DNA from: Salminus brasiliensis
Lineage: Eukaryota > Chordata > Actinopteri > Characiformes > Bryconidae
Direction of reading: 5' to 3'
Assembly (NCBI RefSeq): GCF_030463535.1
Contig: NC_132899.1
Span: 19,801,490-19,865,489, forward strand
Length of the DNA: 64,000 nucleotides
Part shown: in pieces, positions 1 to 10,500 of the stretch
Layout of the letters: every line of letters begins with the position of its first letter
Position numbering within the stretch: the first letter of the stretch is position 1
Program-made: the position numbers and the translations under genes
Notes under the pieces: generated by a model
What the model was told of the DNA's origin: nothing
Database searches by the model: none
The model's input: only the letters and a program-made list of their open reading frames with translations

Positions 1-415
1 TGTGAAATATCGTTTTGGGGCACTCATTTTTTCTATTGATTTAATTTTGTGCTGTATCGATATATTTGTTATTCAAACCTTTATTGATAAACATTATACT
101 TTCATTCTTTATAAGTTCATTACATGTTCACTTTTTTTGATGCATGTTCTTCATATAGGTGCACAGTTATGAAACTTTTCAATAAAACGATTCTGGGAAC
201 ATTGATGCTTCGTACTTTCTTCTTTTCATTAATGTAAAACATACAATATGATACTGTGTCACGTTTATATTTGTTATAAGGCTATCATCACGAGCAATAC
301 CACATCTGAAATCTGTACATATTTTAAAGCTAGTTTATCTTTAGTTTAAGTACAAAATTATGATTAGCAAGCACTGTCTTGCACAATTTGTGTTTTTATC
401 ACGTTCGCTGCGCGC

Positions 416-418
<3 letters not shown>

Positions 419-450
<32 letters not shown>
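419..450. repeat. (TG)n microsatellite
   Basis: An uninterrupted TG dinucleotide run of about 16 units is preceded by a short CGCG run and followed by an (AG)n stretch at about 459-471. It is a simple-sequence repeat and probably length-polymorphic. Open frames across it encode only Val-Cys or Thr-His repeats and are not genes. Confidence 0.95.
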
Positions 451-451
<1 letters not shown>

Positions 452-3400
452 ATGTAAAAGAGAGAGAGAGAATCTTCGCTCCATCTTCGGCCGTAGACTA
501 ACAGTTAAGCAGCCCTCAGTGCGCGGGTCTGTGTGTGTGTCCACGCTTGCCAGTGTTCAAATTGCACTTACAGCAGTGGTACCTTTTTAACTCTTAAGAA
601 AACGGAACCTTATATGTTAATTAAGATCAACACTACTTCACACTGACTTATGCTGAATTTACTCCACATTGGTATTGTAAAAGTTTCTTCTTTTTAAAAG
701 TAAATCTAAAAAGTACACTGAAGTACAACTAAGCACAGTTCAGACTGGGTAGAAAAGAATTAAAACGTAAATAAATTGGTACAACACAAATCTTTCTGTC
801 CTTTACCTGTTCCGTCATCAGAGACATCGTATCTTTGCATTCATCACCAGAGAACTGCTCCTTATAACCAGATAACTTACGGCAGGTCTTTCAGCCATCT
901 AGATAACTGGATGTACCCGTGTTCTCTATCTTACGTTCTACGTTTCCAGTGCTTAGGTCTTTAAGTCTTACTTCACCCTTACCCACTCCAAAAATCGTTA
1001 TAATGCTCCGGTCAAGAAAGTTAGTTATTTCACTCTAGGATGTATCCCTATTTAAAAACATTAGGTCTATATATGTATATTTATTAACACACATACACCC
1101 ATTCTTTGAATCGGAATTCTTAAAGTACAGGAAAAGTGTTGCTTTTCCAAGGGCATTTAAAAGTGAGATTACTCTTTTAATCAAATCATTTAAATCAAAA
1201 TTTCAACAAGTAATTTCAACAAACTTTGCCAAAATAAGACAAACAAATAAAAATATTATAGCGGAATTCTTCACTGATTCTTCTCTTCCACTTGCACTCA
1301 CTTTCAAGATGCCGAGTAGCTCGCTGTCTTCAAACGCCGACCTAAGACCCTTGGTGCGAAGTGTAGTACAGAGTATTGTGGTCTCCTTACTGACTTTTGT
1401 ATTAAGTAGCGTCTAAGTTTAGAGGTATCTTTTGGATCTTATCCAATACAAACTAAGCATATCTTCTGAGTAAACAGTGAAGCATTTTTATTTGGATTTT
1501 AGGCAGTCTTATTTGGAACACACAACCATAGTTGTATTAACTTGAACTGGATCTAGTGTTACTCGTCAATCAGAGCAACTTCCATGATCCCACGGCAGGA
1601 TTTTAATACAAATTTCAAATAGGTTACCTTCAACGAAACTTTATCATTAAACTAATACAAGGTACAGCCCATCAAGGCTCTGTTAAATCTCTGGGACAGT
1701 AATACGTACAAATCGTGGTACAATGTGCATAGACAAAAAGTACAAAAGACAATAAATGCAACACAACAAATACATAAACAATGTGTGCATGAAAGTAGCA
1801 TAACTTTCAACGTGAAAAATCATAACGTCTCGCCAGATTTGAAACCGAACTGAATTTTATGTGGAAACAATTATTTAATACAGAGCTGAAATTAAACAGA
1901 TCTTCAAAGCTATTTCCATTATACTTAACATGTACGTTTTTGAGCAGAGTTTGCTTTTGAAAATATCAGAATCAATTATAAAAAGATGCAAATTCACTTT
2001 TGAAAAGTTTCGAATCGTTCAGCTTCAGATTTAATTTGAAAATATTCAAATGCCTTTTGGGAAAAATAGGATTAGCATTACTATTTGTCTCATCCCTCTC
2101 ATTTGTCTTTAGAAAAGATTACACTAAATATTAGAATACTTTGTCTCATCTACAAGTAATGTTCTCACGCAAAACACATAATTCTCACAAGATTACAAAT
2201 AGTTTTTAATGGGGATGAATAGTTAGCTCTACACTCTAAACAGGGGTTCGTTTAGGGTTCTTTAGTAAAAATAATGATTCTATTTAGAATAGGACAACTC
2301 AAAGAGCAAGTTGAATGTATGATTATTCATATCAAAAGCAAATCTCTTGTAGATAATGCTTAATAATCTTTTCAGAAATTGTTCAAAATTTCACAAAAAG
2401 GATTTCACTACTGTTAGCCAAAGAATAAAGCTTAGAATATATATATCAGCAACAATTATAGAAGGGTGGTGCTCACAGCAATAACGAAAGAACCCATAAT
2501 TGTAGTCCCTCAGTGCAGAGAAATGTAGAAGGTTCTTCATATTGTAGCATGAGGGACTTTGCTTCTTCCATAATTAAAAAAAGGGCACGACCAATCGCTG
2601 TGTGGTTACATAAATTAGAAGGAACACTTTCAAAGTTAGGTCAGTTACATCAGTAACTCAGTTTTGCCCTTTGCAGTAAATCAATTCAAAATACAGGTTC
2701 TGTCACACTTACATGGATTACAGTGTGGTTCTAAATAACTACATTCACTTGAAAATGTGACTTGATACCATGACATTTCAGTGTACTGGTATGTGTATGG
2801 TCTGTAGTTTTGACTTTTAGATAATTATGTCACAAAGCTTACCTTTGTTAGATTACTGCAAAAAGAATGACAATTTCAGAATATCTGATTACTGTAAAAT
2901 CACAGTGAAGCATTCTTATGGATGTGTTAAGGTCACATTAGGTCAACATGAGCATAAGAATTACATTTTCCCATAGACTTGAAAATTCACAGCAGATGCC
3001 ATAACTGTCTTGGAGCTTTTAATTAAGTAAATTATAATTCACACAGCTGTTAATATTTTATTGCTTGTTGACACTTAAGCTTGAAGACTTTGGAATCATT
3101 CCACACCTACTGGCCTAGGATCTGTATGGTCACATCATAGATTCAAACTTCAAGCAAAAACTCCATTATTCATGAAATCACAAACATTTTAGCACTGTTA
3201 CACTTTCTTAGTGATATCAACACTCTGTTTAGTGATACTTTTTAAGTGACAGTTTAATTATTAACTAATACACTGAGATTAAATATTAATTTTAAATAAG
3301 TAAAAGTACAGCACCAAGAACATAATTCCTTAGTAAAAATATTCATATTAATGCATTGATGCACCACATGATTCATTTATTAGAGATATGCAATGACTCT

Positions 3401-3752
3401 TCATAAAGGATATGTTTGTTTGTGGATAGACAACAACAAATAAAGACTAGATTACCACTTAACAGTTTACAGACTTTCTGGAGCATCACAAAATTCCACA
3501 TTTTGGAAATCCAGTGTTTTTCTGTAAAAATATTAAACCTTTGTCTTGCTTTCTTACTTTTCTTCCACCTAGTTTACTCATTTAAGACTATAATTTATCT
3601 TGCATTGCAAGCAAAGTACGTACATGTGTATTGTTACATGTAGGGCAAAAATTGTCCATTTTTTTCTACCTTTTTGGATGAAATGTCTTCAATTTGCATG
3701 AAATCAGAATCAGAATGATTCCTGATATTTCACACGTGTAATGGTCTTACTC

Positions 3753-3838
3753 ACAGTCCTTGACGGCCTCAGACATTACCTGGATTGATTCTTCTGTGAT
3801 TATCTCTATGAGGACGCCTGTTCCAAATGGAGAGTTGA
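3753..3838 (-). other. Unassigned coding-like island, possibly a terminal exon
   Basis: On the minus strand a frame reads NSPFGTGVLIEIITEESI and then continues to VKDCE and a stop at about 3751. It contains good donor-like sites (CAG/GTAATG, then GACT/GTGAGT). The opposite strand is also open here and starts right after a CTCACAG acceptor-like site, so the strand is uncertain. I do not recognise the peptide. It lies downstream of ttll13, so it could be a distal alternative 3' exon, an exon of another gene, or chance. Confidence 0.2.
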
Positions 3839-3879
3839 AGCAGTCTTCAGATCATTTGTTAAAATAAAATAAATAAATA

Positions 3880-4065
3880 ATTTTTGAAAAGAAAAATTGT
3901 AAAATGTCAAAATATCTGAATCACTCTTAAAGATTGGAATCGCTTTTGAAAAGATAAAAAAAAAAAAAAAGAAAAGAGCTAAATCCCCTTTGAGAAAATG
4001 TATGTCACTTAAGAAAAGATAATTGCTTTTAAAAACATTAGACTTGCCTTGGAAAAGTTCTGGCA
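3880..4065. repeat. Degenerate array of CTTTTGAAAAG-type palindromes
   Basis: Six or seven imperfect copies of a short palindrome (variants TTTTGAAAAG, CTTTGAGAAAA, CTTAAGAAAAG, CTTTTAAAAAC, CTTGGAAAAG) are spaced roughly 18-45 bases apart and interrupted by an A-run at 3957-3970. Similar variants recur at 1945-2065. It looks like an old decayed tandem repeat. No coding is seen. Confidence 0.4.
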
Positions 4066-4329
4066 AACACATTAATCAATACCAAAAAAATGTATTGGAA
4101 TTAATTGTAACTATATCTATTGTAGCAATATAATGATCAGATATACTGAATAAAAAATATATACCATGTCAAAATGAAAAAAAATGTCTTAAACAGAACA
4201 TTAGATGTTTGAGTTGCTCCACCAATGAGTAATCTTTTTACTCAGATAATACTGTAAACAACATGGGTTGTTATTTATTTAAATATTTTCCCCCATTGGC
4301 TCAGTTATACAAACAAAAAAGAAATAAGT

Positions 4330-4554
4330 CACTTGCATCAGGCACCAGCCTCTTTTATTCTAACACCCAGTATATGATACTTACTTATTACACCACTATT
4401 TAAAAGAAGTCCTTCAGTATAAAAAAAAGACATTTGGTTTCATGTGAGTAATCAACGCAGAAAAAAAAGATTGGAAATGAGGTCTGGCATGAAACTGTTC
4501 TTGATGACTCCTCTGCTTGGCTGTTGAGAACTGTTATTCTAAGCAGTGATGCCT
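4330..4554 (-). other. ttll13: ttll13 3' UTR with poly(A) signal at 4354-4359
   Basis: The stretch downstream of the ttll13 stop codon on the minus strand contains TTTATT at 4354-4359, which is AATAAA on the gene strand, about 200 bases past the stop. This would give a short 3' UTR ending near 4330. The placement is inferred from the signal alone. Confidence 0.5.
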
Positions 4555-7500
4555 TCAATGGCCCAGCTGGGATTCTTTACGGGGAGCTTTGCGGAGGGTG
4601 TAAGAAAGATCTGGCCGTTGGACCAGAGGGGCTGGGGTGGAAATGACGAACAGACTCTGTATGGCTTTAGGGTCAGAAGACACTGGAGCACAGTGGAGTC
4701 GTCTGGGAACCAGTTGTGGCACAGCCGTCATGGCAGCCCGTGTTCTCGATTCCGCAAAAGAGGAGCTTATACTGCCCTGTTTCGTCAACAGGCTAGCAAC
4801 TGAAGAAGAGAGGGTGAGTATTACTCTAGGAGAAACTTACCAAACATTGAGAACTGTTCAACATAAATGTCTTTAGCCTTAGATCTTAGAGTTAACCGAG
4901 TAATACCGCTTTTGAAACAACACCATCGCCATTTACAAAAACAGAGGTCATTTTTATTTTGCACAAGTAATCATATTATTAAAAACATTTCTTTTTTATT
5001 TAAACACTATATGCTCAGTGCTTTAACAGCTAGCCAAATGATAAAGCATATTTGGCTGATAGCCCCTCTCTAAAAGGTGTTCAATAACTAGTGACGAAGT
5101 AAACAAAGTAGTTCAACCTTCTCCACCTTCAGCAGAGTGCTAATAAATCATCCACTTTGCCAAAACCATTTTGATCTGATTAACTATGTTTGGTAGGTCT
5201 ATTGTTCTGGTCTGACCATGACTCCCATCATTTTACTTAAGCAACCAACTAACTAACTTCCTGTTCACCTGTCTAACCTTAAGCATGTCAAATTAAAATA
5301 TAAATATAATTCTAGAAAATCTACAAGCAATTGGTCCTTAAACACAACTCGTAACACTCCTACCAAGTCATGAGGGATTTTTTAAAAAAAATGTGAGGAC
5401 ATAGAAAATTACATTCTCAATCTTAACTCTCCAACTCTTCCCAACCTCCATCTATTCACTGACATTTTGTCTCCTCTAAGAATTACTATATAATCTATTT
5501 GCAAATTTTTTTTTGGAGCATGCCAGCACTGTCTGATTGCAAAGGAGCAAAACAGCAGTCATGCATATGGTTAGACTTGCTTACTTGTGCACTGCACACG
5601 ATGAGAACTACTGGCCCTCCTGTGATCCGACTGGGCTCGCTTCTCAGCTTCTTTTGACGCTGTTGTCATTTCCACTACATAACGCTGCAAACTGGCCGGC
5701 TCAGTCAGCGCTGGCTGAGTAGGTCCAGACTCATGCATGAGCCAGTGTGTGCCCTGCTGCAGGAGACCAGTATGAACATACTGCAGACAGGGCTTAGCTC
5801 CAGGAGGAACCTGCCGCTGAATCACCGCACAGGGGTGCTTCTGCCTCCAGAACTCTGCCAGAGAATCCATCTGCTTAAATACATGAGAGCACAAGAGGTT
5901 AACTGGGCATTATTGTGATGTAATTTGTGAGGGATCTGCTTGGCTGATTCATACAGAATAAAGTATCTGTGTATTTTCCCAGGCAGCCTGGATTGAAACC
6001 TGACAGCAGGTTTGATTATTTCGCTACTAGGAGGTCTATCCAAACAGGACCATTAGTGAAAGCGTTTCTTAACTGTACCTTGTCAACCTGTCCAAGACTA
6101 AGTATTACAGGTTTGTGTTGCTTTTCATTATGGTCTCTTACCTTGCTGATTTTGTCATGTCTATTGCGTGAATGAAAACTGGCTTTTTCTTGTGGGTGCT
6201 TGGCAGGGTCAAACTGACGCTGGGTGTCATGTAGTAGCCTGTACACCTGATCAACCACACCCAAGTCCCGCAGCAAGTTCTCCCTTTGGAGGAGTCCATT
6301 CACTCGCTCTACCTCTTCCTCTTCGGACACATCCAGAACCAGAGAGGTTTCTCCTCCTGAAGAAGGTATTGAGGGCATGGAGAGCAACTAAAAAGGGCCA
6401 TTAGAGAAATGCACAGGTTATACATTAATATTTCAAGACATAGAGCTGTCTGTATTTAAAGATAGCTAGATAGATCGATTGATAGATAAGATAGATTTTT
6501 AGTATGGTTTATAGCTCATGAAAACCAGAAATCCAGATTATTATTAAATTAGAAAATATTATTTGGAATTAGAATATTCCCAGGTTATTAGAATGTTTAA
6601 TTTACAGGTTGAGTAAATTACTGTTCAAACTGTATAAATAAAACTACATAAATTAGGAAAACTGCTGACTTAACAGTTCTCCAGAAGACGACTGCCAACA
6701 TTAAGGAGGGTAAGTCACAAAAGGTCATTGCTGAAAAGGCTGGTTGTTTGCAGTGTGCTGAATCAAAGCATATTAATGCAATGCTGTTTTGAAGGGGAAA
6801 ACGTGGTAGAAAAGGTGCACAAGCAACAGGGATGGCCGCAGCCTTGTGAGGACTGTCGCTTCAAAACCTTGGACTGAAGCTGGGGTCAGTGCATCAAGAA
6901 CGCGGCTACAGTAAAATCATTACACTAAAATCAGGGCACTCCTGAACCAAAGACAACGTCAGAAATGTCTTACCTGGACTAAGGTACTCAGTGGTCCAAA
7001 GTCCTCTTTTCAGATAAAAGTTAAATTTAGAGTTTGGATGAAGAGTGGAGAAGCACAGAATCCAAGTCTAGTGTGTACTTTCCAATCTGTGATGGTTTGG
7101 GTGCCATGTTATCTGGTGTTGGTCCACTGTGTTTTGTCAGGAAAGTCAACTGTGACTGTGAAAGTCAACGCAGCCGTCTACCCAGAGACTTTAGAGCACT
7201 TCATGCTTTCATCTGCTGACAAGCTTTCCAGCAGGACTAAGGTCTACAGTGCAAAAACTACTACCAAATGTTTTGCTGACCATGATATTACTGTGCTTGA
7301 CTGGCCGGCCAACTCTCTGTACCTGAATCCAGTAGACAATCTATGGAATACTGTAAAGAGGAAGATGAGAAACACCCAACCCAACAACACAGACAAGCTT
7401 AAAGCCACTATCAATAACAGCTCAGCAGTGTCACAAGTTGATCCTCCATGCCACGCTGCATTGATGTAATTTGTGGTAAAGCTGCCCCAAACAAGTATTG

Positions 7501-10500
7501 AGTGTATAAATTAACATACTTGCCTATATTCTGTATTTAACATCCTTTTGATTTATTCTAATAATTTGAGATATTGCATTTCTCATTCGCATTATCATGA
7601 TCTATAAGCCATACTGATCAAAAGTAAAACAGTAAAAGTAAAAGTGATTCAAATGTCACATTACATGTAATGATTTTTTTTTTTGAGATGCACTTGAAGA
7701 TAGAAGTCATTTTACTAGAGATTCATTTGCACCAAGACAAACACAAACAATATTTTAGCTCCCTCTAGTGGCTGAGTAAAATAACACCATCACATCTAAA
7801 CCAATGAAACTCAATAGGTCTTGAATTGCCCAGCTGCAATATGGAACCATCAAAGTCTGCAATCTCTGAGACTACACACTGACTTTACACACATAGTTCA
7901 AGATTTACAGACCTATTAAAGAACACAAAAATACATACTGGTAAAGGACTCACGTCTTCTTGTTCAGACTTTGTGCTGGAGTGTGTGGAGTAAGTTTGCA
8001 ACTTTCGTGGTTTGGCTTTCTCTCCTGCAGATTCCCCTTGCAGGTCCCGTCTGTGATTTCCCTTCTGCTCTTCTTTCAGACGCAGCTCCTGCAGCTGCTG
8101 CCTAGATGCATGTGCACACAAAAACCTGAAAACTGATGTTCCAGCATCTTACTCTAGAATCTTAATCAACTTATTTTGGTTATATGGTGTCCTTGATGCT
8201 CTTGTGAGGAGATGGAGATGCATGTACATGGGGCACACACCTAGCACACTCCTCCCTTGCTTTGGAGGCTGCAGTCTCCTGGAAGAGTGAACTACTGTGT
8301 TTGAAGTACTTCTCATATTTCTCCCCTCCCTCTCTGGGGTAGATACGCCGGAATCCTCCCAAGTGTTTGCTTTCATATCTCTGCATTTGCTCCATGCTGG
8401 CTGCCTGGGACTGCCGAAGTTCTTCACTCCTATTTACAGAATTGATTAGTAGAGAGTGACTTTGTAAAGATATTGATAATTATCCAACATGCCTGGGTGT
8501 GGTTGAGTAGTTTTATATGCAAAATATAAGTATCAAGAAAGTATGAGTAATCTGAACCAGGAATTTCTGTGTGTGTATGTATGTATGTGTGTGGGGTTTG
8601 ACTTCTCAGAGGTTACATAAAGCAGAATGATGTTGACCTATATCAATAGGTCAATATCCTCAATATGTTTAGAAAAGCATATTGTGTATCACAGCAACAA
8701 CATTTATAATGATACAATAAAATATTAGCATATTGTCCAACCCTTGTAGAGCTATAAAGTAAATAAAAATTCTAATAAGAGCTGGGTATCAGAGAAATAT
8801 CTTAGTTACAAATACTTTCAATTACAAACCTTTTCTATACGTGTATTTATATTGCAAACCAAATGCAAGTGTAGCTTTAGCTAGAAAGGACTACACGGTA
8901 ATGAATAAGTGCTTAAATAACATACATATGGAATATACTTTACACAGCCAATCAGCCATCTAGATTTAAAAAAAAGAATTATTATAGGTAATTAGGTATA
9001 GGTAATGAATACTTACAGGTAATTACATGTAGTGTAGAATGACATGGATATTTTTATTCAATATTTTATTACTGTAATTATTATTATTATTATTTTGTTG
9101 GCACCATAAAACAGAATTTCAAAACCTGGCTTTCCAAATATTTTTGGTATTTTAAACTATACTGAAGTATTTGGAATGTTGTATAAAAGTATTATTGGCA
9201 GGATGTGTGTTAAAGCGGCAGTGTAAATATTTTGATGTGTGTAAAAGTATTATCGGCTGTGTGTTAAAGCGGCAGTGTAAAACCTGGCCTCTCTGGAGCG
9301 ATTCTGCTGCAGTCTTTCTTTCACCCTGCGCTTCTCCTCTTCCATAATCTTCCTGCGGTCACAAGCCCCCAAGTTAATCAGCACCAGAGTGTCATACAAC
9401 AAGCCATCCTTCACCTCACGGTCTAAACGAGAATCTGTAGTGAAGCTTGGAGAATGGTTGACCTATACATAAACACAGAAAGGGTCAAAACATGATTGCA
9501 AATGCACATACAAAAACAAAACTCACCTACATATACAGCAACAGAGAGCAATAAGAACAGATGGAAATTATAAAAGGCAATCCAGTATTTAGCCATAAGA
9601 TTACATAACATAGACCACAAACTCAAAAATACCCCACCTCCAGCAGCCAGGGCTTGAGTCGGTGGTCCAGCAGCACATCAAAGCCCAGAATCTCAAAACA
9701 GGCACTGCCTGATGCGTGGTTGGGGAAGCAGGTGTGGTAATTGTGCTTGAGAATGGGGTGAGCCGAGATGAGAGTCTTTATGATCACATCCTCAATGTCC
9801 ATCCAAACCTTTTCTGTGTCATAACACATGGCCTCCAGATGCTTGTTGAGAGTTGAAAGCTTTCTGTGAAAACATTTAAAACATTACATTTCCCTGTGAA
9901 ATGTTCCAATTTCTAAGACTAAGCAGTTCCTTAGTTTAAAAGCTAGGATCAGCTAAGGCCTATTCCAATAATAGTACAGATGGAAATCTGTGTATTCACT
10001 GTTCAGGTACTGTACGTGTCCAAATAAAGACAAACAAAACATAAGCATAACAATTAGGACAGCATTACAGGGGTTTACCTGTAAAGCTTTGATGGACAGG
10101 GAAACTAAGAAATTGTTGTGGGGTTCCAAAGCTGAAACTGTGAAGGACATGCGTGGGGTCTGAAACAATTTTTGGACCTGTCTAATGATTGTTTCATAAA
10201 AGTGTGAGGTGCTGCCTGAAATTTTCATGGCTCTCTGTGTTAGCTGGGTAATCTAGGCTCTTAGCCCAAACTGCAGGATGCTCTCAATTACAGAATGAGA
10301 TAAGAGAAGTAACACTTTCTGCCTGACATAGAAGCCTACATAGAAGGTATAGTCGCTGTTACACTTTCTACCTGAACACACATCAGTTTATTGTCAACAT
10401 GCATGCCCAGGTATTTATAAAAGTTAACCTGGGCTATGCTCTGATCATGTACATCCACTGGTGAGTGGTCTCCAAATGATTTGGGTCAAACACAATCTCC

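Larger units (their letters stand above)
1..4329. other. AT-rich stretch with no confidently identified gene
   Basis: I see no coding exon here that I can assign to a gene. The stretch is AT-rich with many short poly-A/T runs and stop-dense frames, as expected of intergenic DNA or a long 3' UTR. An AATAAA on the plus strand near 182 could be the poly(A) signal of a plus-strand gene ending just inside the left edge. Two short islands with less random codon content, at about 1316-1455 and 3753-3838, are listed separately or as findings. A run of CTTTTGAAAAG-like short palindromes lies at about 3880-4065, with a weaker set at 1945-2065. Confidence 0.6.

Noticed and set aside
360-590. Frames crossing the TG microsatellite
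   Set aside because: They consist of Val-Cys or Thr-His dipeptide runs created by the repeat.
7038-7469. 143-codon plus-strand frame as a host gene
   Set aside because: It is the decayed transposase of the Tc1-like element at 6530-7690.
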